Position numbers and translations under genes: made by a program. A stretch of DNA of 8,484 nucleotides from Clostridiales bacterium (GTDB taxonomy: Bacteria > Bacillota > Clostridia > Tissierellales > Sedimentibacteraceae), in the NCBI GenBank assembly GCA_003497505.1, contig DNNV01000168.1:1-8484 (forward strand), read 5' to 3'. Positions 1 to 5,943 of this stretch are shown piece by piece (position 1 is the first letter of the stretch; every line of letters begins with the position of its first letter). Under the pieces are notes generated by a model. It did not search any database. It was not told the DNA's origin and was given only the letters and a program-made list of their open reading frames with translations.

Positions 1-465
1 TACTGGGATCCTTCGGACCCAATCACCGAAGATCTTGCACAGGAGGGATATGAATTTGTTTTAAGGTCTCTGAATGAATACGAGCCTGAGCAGAATGTCC
101 ATTTCCTGCATTATATAAAAATTAAAGTTATATTTTTTTATAAAAACCGATACAGGAGCTCAAAAAAGTATAGAAAAGAAATAAGCCTTTCCAGCGATGA
201 GTTTTTTTCTGAATTTCTAATTCAGGAGTCGGACAGTTCTCAATGTACACTGGATAAAATGATTTCAGAAGAGAGTGCGGACGAGCTTCGAAAAAATATA
301 GACAGGCTTTCTGCAGTTGAGTGTGAAATTATTTATATGCACTATTACGAGCTTCTTACTATTAACGAAATATCGGAGCTTCTCAATATTCCCTACAGCA
401 CTGCTTGGGGAAGAAAGCAGTCTGCAATAAAAAAACTTAGGAAGCATTTAACAATTAAGAAGTAA
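1..465 (+). CDS. Sigma-70 family RNA polymerase sigma factor, 5'-truncated by window edge
   Basis: The frame is open from base 1 to a TAA at 463-465 and gives 154 residues without a stop. Residues 9-52 look like sigma region 2: an EDLAQEG motif, then NEYEPE, then an aromatic and basic stretch ending YKNRYR, corresponding to regions 2.2-2.4. Residues 95-150 look like region 4, with a helix-turn-helix around LTINEISELLNIPYSTAWGR and a basic C-terminal helix. About 20-40 N-terminal residues are missing upstream. The internal ATG at 259 would remove all of region 2, so it is not the start. It should direct RNA polymerase core to a specific promoter set. The short linker and absence of region 3 suit the small clostridial or ECF-like factors (UviA/BotR/TcdR-like or mobile-element types); the subgroup is not decided. 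No anti-sigma gene or clear terminator follows. Confidence 0.85.
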   Translation, partial: YWDPSDPITEDLAQEGYEFVLRSLNEYEPEQNVHFLHYIKIKVIFFYKNRYRSSKKYRKEISLSSDEFFSEFLIQESDSSQCTLDKMISEESADELRKNIDRLSAVECEIIYMHYYELLTINEISELLNIPYSTAWGRKQSAIKKLRKHLTIKK

Positions 466-500
466 TATTCCCTGCCATTTGTATACGCTAATATTATCTG

Positions 501-529
501 TTTAAATTTTTTCGTTCTTATGTTAAGAT
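501..529 (+). promoter_or_regulatory. Candidate SigA-type promoter for the EamA permease gene
   Basis: TTTAAA at 501-506 and TAAGAT at 524-529 are 17 bases apart. Each matches its consensus at four of six positions, and a TG at 521-522 supplies an extended -10. Transcription would start near 536, leaving a leader of about 40 bases that includes the ribosome binding site. A TATAAT at 549-554 is too close to the start codon and has no -35 partner. Confidence 0.4.
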
Positions 530-574
530 AGATATAGTTTACAGGAATTATAATATTGACAGGGGAGATTTAAA

Positions 575-1468
575 ATGAAAACAAGAGAAATAAAATCAGT
601 GCTCATACTGCTTTTGACCGCAGCCATATGGGGTCTTGCGTTTGTCGCTCAAAGGGTTGGTATGCAGCACGTGGGAGCATTCACGTTTAACGGTGTGAGA
701 TTTGCTCTGGGAAGCATTTCTTTGCTGCCCGTAATTTATTTTTTCAGCAAAAATAAAAGCCCTCAAGATGGTGACTTTGAAGAGGCTGATTTAAAAACAA
801 CCGTGAAATCAGGGATGCTCGCGGGGAGTGTATTGTTTATAGCGGCATCTCTTCAGCAGTATGGACTAATATATACAACAGCTGCAAAAGCGGGCTTCAT
901 AACCAGCCTGTATATTGTGTTGGTACCTGTTCTCGGCATATTTTTAAAGCAAAAAACACATGTCACTACATGGATAGGCGCCGTCATAGCTGTTGTTGGT
1001 CTTTACCTCCTCAGCATAAATGAGAGCTTCACCATTGAATTTGGAGATTTCCTTGAAGTAATAGGAGCATTCTTCTGGGCAATTCACATTCAGCTCATAG
1101 GAAGATTTGTAAAGAATGTTGATGCAATTAAGCTATCCAGCATTCAATTTGCCACATGCTCCATATTAAGCATGATAGTAGCACTCATATATGAGGATAT
1201 AACCATGAGCGGATTGTCGGCAGCTTTAGTTCCGCTTTTTTACGGCGGCGTTATGTCAGCAGGAGTTGCATATACGCTTCAGGCAGTGGGACAAAAGGGT
1301 GCGAAGCCTTCACATGCAGCAATAGCACTGAGCATGGAATCTGTATTTGCCGCCATAGGCGGTGCAATTATGCTTGAAGAAATACTTCCTGTAAAGGGAT
1401 ACGCGGGCTGTGCCCTGATGCTTTTGGGCATGCTCATAGCTCAGTCAGAGAATCTCGGGAAGGCTTAA
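575..1468 (+). CDS. DMT superfamily (EamA family) permease
   Basis: This 297-residue protein has about ten hydrophobic segments (roughly residues 8-26, 35-57, 78-96, 103-125, 132-147, 157-175, 186-205, 217-236, 246-267 and 273-291), the usual 5+5 EamA arrangement. Typical motifs are an early AAIWGLAF, the SLQQYGLIYTTAAKAGF segment closing the first repeat, and SMESVFAAIGGAIMLEE near the end of the second, the family's S-x-E-P-V-F-A-A-like signature with Met in place of Leu. A soluble loop at 59-76 is rich in Asp and Glu. Such proteins are inner-membrane exporters or importers of amino acids or other small metabolites; the substrate cannot be read from sequence. The ATG follows AGGGGAG (561-567) by seven bases. 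It appears monocistronic: own candidate promoter upstream and strong terminator 20 bases after the stop. Confidence 0.93.
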   Translation: MKTREIKSVLILLLTAAIWGLAFVAQRVGMQHVGAFTFNGVRFALGSISLLPVIYFFSKNKSPQDGDFEEADLKTTVKSGMLAGSVLFIAASLQQYGLIYTTAAKAGFITSLYIVLVPVLGIFLKQKTHVTTWIGAVIAVVGLYLLSINESFTIEFGDFLEVIGAFFWAIHIQLIGRFVKNVDAIKLSSIQFATCSILSMIVALIYEDITMSGLSAALVPLFYGGVMSAGVAYTLQAVGQKGAKPSHAAIALSMESVFAAIGGAIMLEEILPVKGYAGCALMLLGMLIAQSENLGKA

Positions 1469-1487
1469 ATAATAAGATCACAGAATA

Positions 1488-1525
1488 TCCGTATAAACCT
1501 TTAAGGTTTGTACGGAATTTTTTTT
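1488..1525 (+). terminator. Intrinsic terminator after the EamA permease
   Basis: TCCGTATAAACC (1488-1499) pairs with GGTTTGTACGGA (1505-1516) through one U-G wobble, leaving a small AU-rich loop. Eight T residues follow at 1518-1525. This is a strong rho-independent terminator about 20 bases past the permease stop, and it isolates the permease from the next gene. Confidence 0.9.
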
Positions 1526-1529
1526 AATG

Positions 1530-1560
1530 TTGTAACACTTTAATGAGTACAGAATATTAT
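1530..1560 (+). promoter_or_regulatory. Weak candidate promoter for the Cys-rich duplicated protein
   Basis: TTGTAA at 1530-1535 and TATTAT at 1555-1560 resemble SigA elements, but the 19-base spacer is longer than ideal. The preceding terminator implies that the next gene needs its own promoter in 1526-1595. I also looked for SigE, SigG and SigK patterns because the product could be spore-related; GAATATT at 1552-1558 resembles a SigE -35 but has no matching -10. The sigma factor is therefore undecided. Confidence 0.25.
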
Positions 1561-1608
1561 ATCATTAGGCTTGACCTTTAAAAAAAATTTACAAGAAAAG
1601 GTGTTATT

Positions 1609-1956
1609 ATGTTTGACGAATCAAATAATGTAGCAGAATCAAACTGCGAAAGACCCAATAGACCGGAAACCGGAAATCAGGGTAGAAGAAGACGTGACTG
1701 TGACTGTGTTTTTGATTGTCTGTTTGATTTATTAGAAGATGCTGTAGACGAGGACAACTGCAACCGCAAGTGCTTCTGCAACCGCAACTGCAGGAAAAAC
1801 AGACCTGACAACTGTGATGACAATGTGCAGGGCGAAGGCAGAAGAAGATGCGACTGCAATTGTGTTTTCGAATGCTTGATTGAGCTGCTTGAAGACGCTT
1901 TAGAAGAAGACGACGACTGTGAAGAACACTGCATCAGGAAATGCCGAAGAGATTAA
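1609..1956 (+). CDS. Unrecognised 115-aa Cys-rich protein with an internal duplication
   Basis: I do not recognise this family. The product has 16 Cys in 115 residues, many Asp, Glu and Arg, and no signal peptide or membrane segment. Two modules are visible: residues 25-64 (GRRRRDCDCVFDCLFDLLEDA, then a Cys-rich tail) and 77-115 (GRRRCDCNCVFECLIELLEDA, then a tail). Each has a basic RRR cap, a CxCxxxC cluster (C31, C33, C37; C83, C85, C89, plus C81), an amphipathic acidic helix of about 12 residues and a tail with Cys every four residues (C51, C55, C57, C61; C104, C108, C112). Such spacing suits metal binding or disulfide cross-linking. The cluster-helix-Cys order faintly recalls the N-terminus of CotY/CotZ/ExsY spore coat proteins, but their C-terminal domain is absent; this is inference only. 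The start is supported by AAAAGGTG at 1596-1603, five bases before the ATG. Confidence 0.85.
   Translation: MFDESNNVAESNCERPNRPETGNQGRRRRDCDCVFDCLFDLLEDAVDEDNCNRKCFCNRNCRKNRPDNCDDNVQGEGRRRCDCNCVFECLIELLEDALEEDDDCEEHCIRKCRRD
1681..1953 (+). repeat. Diverged tandem duplication inside the Cys-rich gene
   Basis: Codons 25-64 (1681-1800) and 77-115 (1837-1953) encode two copies of the same module, separated by a 12-residue linker rich in Asn and Asp. The proteins align over RRR-x-CxCVF-[DE]-C-L-x-[DE]-LLEDA with one extra residue before the tail of the second copy. Many differences fall at third codon positions (for example TTAGAAGATGCT against CTTGAAGACGCT). The duplication is therefore old and held by protein-level selection rather than a recent slippage product. 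Confidence 0.85.
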
Positions 1957-1968
1957 TATAAAAAATAT

Positions 1969-1992
1969 GCGGCGGATAATCCGCCGCTTTTT
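1969..1992. terminator. Bidirectional intrinsic terminator between convergent small genes
   Basis: GCGGCGGA (1969-1976) and TCCGCCGC (1980-1987) form a perfect 8-bp GC-rich stem with a TAA loop. On the plus strand a T5 run follows at 1988-1992; on the minus strand the A-run at 1959-1965 gives a U-tract. The hairpin lies 12 bases after the stop of the Cys-rich gene and 20 bases after that of the DUF1540 gene, so it can end transcription from both sides. Confidence 0.93.
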
Positions 1993-2007
1993 GTATCTAT
2001 AATGTAA

Positions 2008-2166
2008 CTATGACATGCTTGGCTTAAAAGTAGCACAGTCTGTTTCAGAAGAAGTCTTTGCATTTTTATGCTGAACTTCTATTTTCTGAGCGTTGCAGTG
2101 ATCTCCCGTTGCATAATAATGACAAGTATTAACAACACATCTTACACCTGGATTGTGATTTTCCAT
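2008..2166 (-). CDS. DUF1540 domain-containing small Cys protein (52 aa)
   Basis: The minus strand from ATG at 2166 to TAG at 2008-2010 encodes 52 residues beginning MENHNPGVRCVVNTC. It matches the DUF1540 pattern: C10-x4-C15, an HYY aromatic patch, C24 followed by N-A, an IEV strand, then an SSETDCATF ending with C44. DUF1540 is a short domain of about 40 residues, common in sporulating Firmicutes and sometimes duplicated. The four conserved Cys suggest a zinc or other metal site, but its function is not established. The start is supported by AAGGTG (2172-2177 read on the minus strand), five bases before the ATG, with a second purine-rich GGAAGG just upstream. It converges on the Cys-rich gene and shares its terminator. 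No clear promoter was found, so it may also be read through from the dehydrogenase at 2324-3301. Confidence 0.9.
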   Translation of the reverse strand: MENHNPGVRCVVNTCHYYATGDHCNAQKIEVQHKNAKTSSETDCATFKPSMS

Positions 2167-2211
2167 TTCCGCACCTTACCTTCCATATAATTTCTTATAG
2201 TTATAGTTTTG

Positions 2212-2236
2212 AAGTTTAATTAAATTTAATAAACTT
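2212..2236. repeat. AT-rich inverted repeat upstream of the DUF1540 gene
   Basis: AAGTTTA (2212-2218) and TAAACTT (2230-2236) are exact inverted copies flanking the self-complementary TTAAATTTAA (2220-2229). Only one extra A breaks full symmetry. It lies in the 157-base gap between the dehydrogenase stop and the DUF1540 start. No U-tract follows on the minus strand, so it is not a convincing terminator; an operator or an AT-rich chance palindrome are both possible. The rest of the gap is AT-rich without other recognised signals. Confidence 0.4.
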
Positions 2237-2323
2237 TCTTAAATTATTATTACCTGTTTTGTTTTAACTATAATTTGAAATTTTATGTAATTTTTTTGTG
2301 CGCTATGCTATTTTAGCTTAATT

Positions 2324-3301
2324 TTACTTACCTGCATTCAGCTCAGGAACTATATTCGGAGGTATTTCTCCGCAAAGCGCCTTTACCAGGTTCTCAGCTG
2401 CAAGCATTGCCATGTCGCTTCTTGTTTTTTTCGTTGCTGAGCCTACATGAGGTGTCAATACCACATTTGGCATTTTAATGAGAGGATTGTCCATGTCAAT
2501 GGGTTCCTTTTCATAAACATCAAGACCGGCGCCTGAAATTTTCTTTTCCTCAAGAGCCTTTATAAGAGCTTTTTCGTTAACCGTAGCTCCTCTTGAAACA
2601 TTGATGAATATTGCATCTCTCTTCATGAGGCTAAACTGCTCCTCATCAATCATATGATATGTTTCCTCTGTCAGTGAAGTCATCACGAGAACAAAGTCGC
2701 TTTGGCTCAAAAGTGTATTCAAATCGGCATATTTTACACCAAGCGTTTCTTCAACTTCTGTCTTCTTTGCCCTGTTGTAGTACAAAACATCCATATCAAA
2801 TCCGAAGCGCGCCCTTTTAGCAACATCCTGCCCTATTCTGCCCATGCCTATTATGCCGAGGGTAGAATGGTGCACATCCTTACCGAACATCTCCTCCGAA
2901 TCTGTGGAAGTCCATTTTCCATCTCTTACAAACCGGTCCATTTCAACAATTTTTCTCGCCGATGAAAGAATAAGCGCAAATATTAAATCTGCAACGGTAT
3001 CGTTTAAGACACCGGGGGTGTTTGTTCCTATTATGCTCTTTTCCTTCATTGCCTCAATATCAAAATTGTTATAGCCAACAGATATGTTGCTTACTGCCTT
3101 CAAAAGAGGCGCGTGCTCCAATAAATTTTTGTCTACTTTTGTTCCGGAAAGCATTACACCTTCCTTGTCGTGGAGCTTACTCAGAAGCTCCTCATATCCT
3201 GCTGCATCTTCACCCTCATATTTTTCATAATCGCAGTACTTGCCTATGTATTCTTCCACATGTGAGGGTATTTTTCTTGCAATATATATTTTTGGTTTCA
3301 T
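2324..3301 (-). CDS. D-isomer 2-hydroxyacid dehydrogenase, GhrB-like (glyoxylate/hydroxypyruvate reductase)
   Basis: This 325-residue cytoplasmic enzyme should reduce glyoxylate or hydroxypyruvate to glycolate or D-glycerate. Numbered from the ATG at 3301, the Rossmann motif GMGRIG is at 152-157 and the catalytic triad of the family is R237 (NVSRGA), E266 (VYEKEP) and H285 (TPHVGSAT), with the usual 29- and 19-residue spacings. After the second Rossmann strand the sequence is YYNRAKK, lacking the Asp of NAD-specific enzymes and carrying Arg, which suggests NADPH use. Another ATG lies at 3313, but AGGAG sits four bases before the 3301 ATG while the upstream ATG has only a weak GAAAG, so 3301 is preferred. 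The gene begins 38 bases after the GGDEF-hemerythrin stop and is probably cotranscribed with it. Exact substrate preference (glyoxylate, hydroxypyruvate, 2-ketogluconate) is not certain. Confidence 0.9.
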   Translation of the reverse strand: MKPKIYIARKIPSHVEEYIGKYCDYEKYEGEDAAGYEELLSKLHDKEGVMLSGTKVDKNLLEHAPLLKAVSNISVGYNNFDIEAMKEKSIIGTNTPGVLNDTVADLIFALILSSARKIVEMDRFVRDGKWTSTDSEEMFGKDVHHSTLGIIGMGRIGQDVAKRARFGFDMDVLYYNRAKKTEVEETLGVKYADLNTLLSQSDFVLVMTSLTEETYHMIDEEQFSLMKRDAIFINVSRGATVNEKALIKALEEKKISGAGLDVYEKEPIDMDNPLIKMPNVVLTPHVGSATKKTRSDMAMLAAENLVKALCGEIPPNIVPELNAGK

Positions 3302-3339
3302 TGTTCTCCTCATCTTTCAATAATATTAATTTGTCTCTC

Positions 3340-4908
3340 CTATTTGGAATCGAGATTGGTATACGAGAAAAACTTAGTATCCTCGTCAATCATATGTCCA
3401 GATACAACATCATTTACCAAAAATGAAACAAATGACGTCTTGTTTATGCTGCCTTCATCAAATGATTTTCTCAAATTAAGTGCATTATCCACAAGAGCAG
3501 CGTGTATTTCTTTATGCTCTTTCTTACCGGGATACCCAACCTTTTCAAGCACCTTCTCCTCATATTCGAAGTGCTCAACTATATGATTCAGAAGCTTGTC
3601 AAGCTGTTCAAGCACCGTATCATGGTCATATCCTGACAGATTCATAAAAATCAGAGTATTGCCATACTCAATAAGATCCATATGCTGTTTGTCGATTACT
3701 TTGTTGCCGCATTCCCACTCTTTGTTCCATTCGATGTGAACCGACGCAATATTGCTGTTATCTTCAAAGTTTACAACACAGTTTCTACCGCCTTCCTTTG
3801 CGCAGTACAGTGCCCTGTCAACCCTCCTATACCAGTCCTGCAGGTGCTCCGCCTTGTTCCTTTCCGCAACGCCGAGGCTTGCGGTTATTTTACCCGCCAC
3901 CGGATGATTGTTTTTTTCCAGCGCTTTTCTTATTTTTTCTGCAACGACATCTGCAGAGTCAACATTTGTATTCGGCATCAATACCACAAATTCTTCGCCG
4001 CCCACCCTGAACACATAGTCTGATTTTCTTGTGGCTCCCTTTATTATGGCCGCCGTTTTTTGCAGCACATCATCTCCCATCTGATGCCCGTACATGTCAT
4101 TTATATTTTTAAAATGGTCCAGATCAAGCATCAGCATGGATATGGGTTCACCATACTTATCAGACAGGGATATTTCGTCAGCAGCTCTTTTTTCAAAATA
4201 ATATCTGTTGTAAAGTCCCGTAAGTTTATCAGTTATTGCAAGACTCCTGAAAACCTGCTCGGCCTGCTTCTGCTCAGATATGTCAAAAAGACCTATCAAT
4301 ACGGCCTGCCTGTTGTTGAAGTATGTCTTTGCAGATGTTACGGCAGCATACATTCTTTTATTTCCGTTCACCATTATTTCCATATCTCTGCTCTCATACT
4401 GATCTCTTCCTGTAATTGTTTCCATAACGTCATATTCATGAGACATGAACCAGAAATAATTGTTGAAATAAATTTCTCCTTTATTCTCTACATTTATAAG
4501 CTCTTCAGCCTGTTTGTTCAAAAGTATAATCTGCATGGTATTCAGATCAACCAAAAATATTGCACCGTGTACAATTTTGAACAGCTTCATAAGGTTGTCG
4601 TTACTTTCTTCAATTTCATTAAATCCTTTAGAAATCAAATTGATTGACGGAGACAATACAAACAAGACAGAGAACAAAATAAACAGCAGGACGAAGTAAT
4701 ACATGGCTCTTTCTATTCCAGCTAGGTACTGAATATTTTCGATTTCACATTTTCCATAAACACGCATAAGATTGTCGATGATGCCTATGTAATGCTGCAG
4801 TATGAGATGCTTGGCAACCACCATTATCAGTATGATTATAACCAAGGGCACCAGCCTTCTTATAATAACCTTTGCTCCATTAACCTTTTTACCTGTATCC
4901 CCGTTCAA
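3340..4908 (-). CDS. Membrane PAS-GGDEF diguanylate cyclase with C-terminal bacteriohemerythrin
   Basis: The 522-residue protein should make c-di-GMP from two GTP. Domains in order: membrane segments at about 18-36 and 68-87 enclosing a short outer loop; a PAS-like domain at about 104-212; GGDEF at about 222-382; hemerythrin at about 388-518. The cyclase motif is GGEEF (303-307). An RKSD I-site (294-297) sits five residues before it, predicting product inhibition. All seven di-iron ligands of hemerythrin are present: H409, H446, E450, H465, H469, H505 and D510. The O2- or redox-sensing module is thus at the C-terminus, after the output domain. The start is a TTG (4908-4906) with AAGAGG six bases upstream; an in-frame TAA lies two codons before it, and the first internal Met is inside the first membrane helix. 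It heads a probable operon with the GhrB-like gene. Confidence 0.95.
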   Translation of the reverse strand: MNGDTGKKVNGAKVIIRRLVPLVIIILIMVVAKHLILQHYIGIIDNLMRVYGKCEIENIQYLAGIERAMYYFVLLFILFSVLFVLSPSINLISKGFNEIEESNDNLMKLFKIVHGAIFLVDLNTMQIILLNKQAEELINVENKGEIYFNNYFWFMSHEYDVMETITGRDQYESRDMEIMVNGNKRMYAAVTSAKTYFNNRQAVLIGLFDISEQKQAEQVFRSLAITDKLTGLYNRYYFEKRAADEISLSDKYGEPISMLMLDLDHFKNINDMYGHQMGDDVLQKTAAIIKGATRKSDYVFRVGGEEFVVLMPNTNVDSADVVAEKIRKALEKNNHPVAGKITASLGVAERNKAEHLQDWYRRVDRALYCAKEGGRNCVVNFEDNSNIASVHIEWNKEWECGNKVIDKQHMDLIEYGNTLIFMNLSGYDHDTVLEQLDKLLNHIVEHFEYEEKVLEKVGYPGKKEHKEIHAALVDNALNLRKSFDEGSINKTSFVSFLVNDVVSGHMIDEDTKFFSYTNLDSK

Positions 4909-4937
4909 CTTTTACCTCTTAATTCTAATTTATACCT

Positions 4938-4967
4938 ATTATACCATAAAATATTTAAAAGTGTAAT
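4938..4967 (-). promoter_or_regulatory. SigA-type promoter for the GGDEF-hemerythrin operon
   Basis: Read on the minus strand, TATAAT (4943-4938) is preceded by TGG (4946-4944), a perfect extended -10. ATTACA (4967-4962) gives a four-of-six -35 with an 18-base spacer. Transcription would start near 4931, leaving a short leader of about 23 bases with the AAGAGG binding site. Confidence 0.7.
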
Positions 4968-4970
4968 TAC

Positions 4971-5002
4971 AAATAAAAATATTTGCATAACTATGTTATC
5001 GC
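4971..5002 (-). terminator. Possible weak terminator after the aldolase gene
   Basis: On the minus strand GCGATAAC (5002-4995) and GTTATGC (4991-4985) pair around an ATA loop with G5000 bulged. The U-rich run AAATATTTTTATTT follows. The stem is AU-rich and weak, but its place between the aldolase stop (5025) and the next promoter (4967-4938) fits partial termination. Confidence 0.4.
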
Positions 5003-5024
5003 AGTTAATGCTATGAATTAATTT

Positions 5025-5792
5025 CTATAATTTTGATTCGTATTCATCTACCAGGCGCTTCATACCGTTGTACAGTATCTGTCCGTCAATTCCGGCTATA
5101 AGAAACTTAAAGCCCATTTCAAGATGCTGGTCCATTGCACCTGACCATGTCATTATTCCGGGAATAACTCCGTGCTTTTTACATGCCGCTACTACCTTGC
5201 GGCAGCTTTGCTGAACATCCGGATGATTAATTTGTCCTGTAAGGCCCATGGACGCGCTCATATCAAACGGACCGACAAATGCAATATCAATGCCCGGAAC
5301 CGATAAAATCTCATCTATATTTTCAACCGCATTACGATGCTCTATCTGGAGAATAACCACAACCTCGTCATTTGCCTTTACATAATAGTCCTTTACTTCT
5401 TCTGCAGGAGCTCCAAACAGCACCGCTCTTCCGGGTCCCATCCCTCTGACTCCGGCCGGCGGATACTTGCAGTAACTTACCGCCCTCTCCGCTTCTTCTT
5501 TTGTATTTATCATAGGTATCATCAACCCTTCAGCGCCTGTGTCCATGCCCGTTTTGGCAAGTGCCATGTCATTTAGGGCTATCCTGAGCAGCGGCACGGC
5601 CTTGGAATTCCTTATCACTGCCACCATCTTGCCGGCAGTTTCCATGCTCATCGCTCCGTGCTCCCCGTCAATCATTATGCAGTCAACACCCGTATATGAC
5701 AGAATTTCTGCCGTGTCAAGACTGCTTGTCATCATAAATGTCCCTAATGCAGCGCCGCCCTGCAATAATTTTTCCTTTAATTTATTTTTCAT
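5025..5792 (-). CDS. HpcH/HpaI family class II 2-oxoacid aldolase
   Basis: This 255-residue protein has the full length and motifs of the HpcH/HpaI/GarL (beta/alpha)8 aldolases, which cleave 4-hydroxy-2-oxoacids or 5-keto-4-deoxyglucarate to pyruvate plus an aldehyde using a divalent metal. Visible landmarks: IDGEHG with the likely general base H45; R70, which holds the 2-oxoacid carboxylate; the loop PAGVRGMGPGRA at 112-123; ILQIEH with Q149 and metal ligand E151; and GPFDMSASMG with metal ligand D177. The ATG at 5792 follows GGAGG (5802-5798) by five bases. It has its own promoter and is divergent from a glycerate-dehydrogenase-like gene, so hydroxypyruvate, pyruvate or tartronate semialdehyde may connect the two. 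It could act as 2-dehydro-3-deoxyglucarate aldolase, 4-hydroxy-2-oxoheptanedioate aldolase or a relative; no glucarate or homoprotocatechuate genes are here to decide. Confidence 0.92.
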   Translation of the reverse strand: MKNKLKEKLLQGGAALGTFMMTSSLDTAEILSYTGVDCIMIDGEHGAMSMETAGKMVAVIRNSKAVPLLRIALNDMALAKTGMDTGAEGLMIPMINTKEEAERAVSYCKYPPAGVRGMGPGRAVLFGAPAEEVKDYYVKANDEVVVILQIEHRNAVENIDEILSVPGIDIAFVGPFDMSASMGLTGQINHPDVQQSCRKVVAACKKHGVIPGIMTWSGAMDQHLEMGFKFLIAGIDGQILYNGMKRLVDEYESKL

Positions 5793-5823
5793 CGAATCCT
5801 CCGTCTATCTAATGTTTTTGTAT

Positions 5824-5852
5824 ATTTTACCATAAAAACAGTCAATTGCAAA
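5824..5852 (-). promoter_or_regulatory. SigA-type promoter for the aldolase gene
   Basis: On the minus strand TTTGCA (5852-5847) and TAAAAT (5829-5824) are 17 bases apart, and TGG (5832-5830) gives an extended -10. A TTGACT at 5845-5840 is closer to the -35 consensus but leaves only 10 bases to TAAAAT. Two AATTGC direct copies (5844-5849, 5856-5861) flank the -35. Confidence 0.6.
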
Positions 5853-5888
5853 TATAATTGCTCTGCTGAGAAATAAATCAAGAAACAC

Positions 5889-5917
5889 TTGTTATATTTT
5901 CACAGATGTTATATCAT
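5889..5917 (+). promoter_or_regulatory. SigA-type promoter for the glycerate dehydrogenase-like gene
   Basis: TTGTTA (5889-5894) and TATCAT (5912-5917) are separated by 17 bases and match their consensus at four and five of six positions. Transcription would start near 5924, close to the GGGGAGG binding site at 5932-5938. Two TGTTATAT direct repeats (5890-5897, 5907-5914) overlap the -35 and -10 and could bind a regulator. With the aldolase promoter, this makes the 151-base intergenic region a divergent promoter. Confidence 0.6.
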
Positions 5918-5943
5918 TTTTATATATAAATGGGGAGGCGCAT

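Noticed and set aside
259..465. A 68-residue gene starting at the ATG at 259
   Set aside because: The same frame is open back to base 1 and encodes sigma region 2 upstream, so the ATG is internal to a truncated sigma factor gene.
1677..1934. Ser-rich open frame on the minus strand
   Set aside because: It is the complement of the duplicated Cys-rich gene; its Ser runs come from complementing repeated GAA/GAC/AGA codons.
2281..2323. Terminator for the dehydrogenase at GCTA-TTTT-AGC
   Set aside because: The stem is only four pairs, and on the minus strand it is followed by A residues, not a U-tract.
3302..3313. Start of the GhrB-like gene at the upstream ATG at 3313
   Set aside because: AGGAG sits four bases before the ATG at 3301, whereas the 3313 ATG has only a weak GAAAG. 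The 3301 start also places the catalytic residues at the usual family positions.
4060..4647. A 195-codon open frame on the plus strand
   Set aside because: It lies wholly antisense to the PAS-GGDEF gene, whose motifs are intact. The plus-strand product has no recognisable motif or ribosome binding site.
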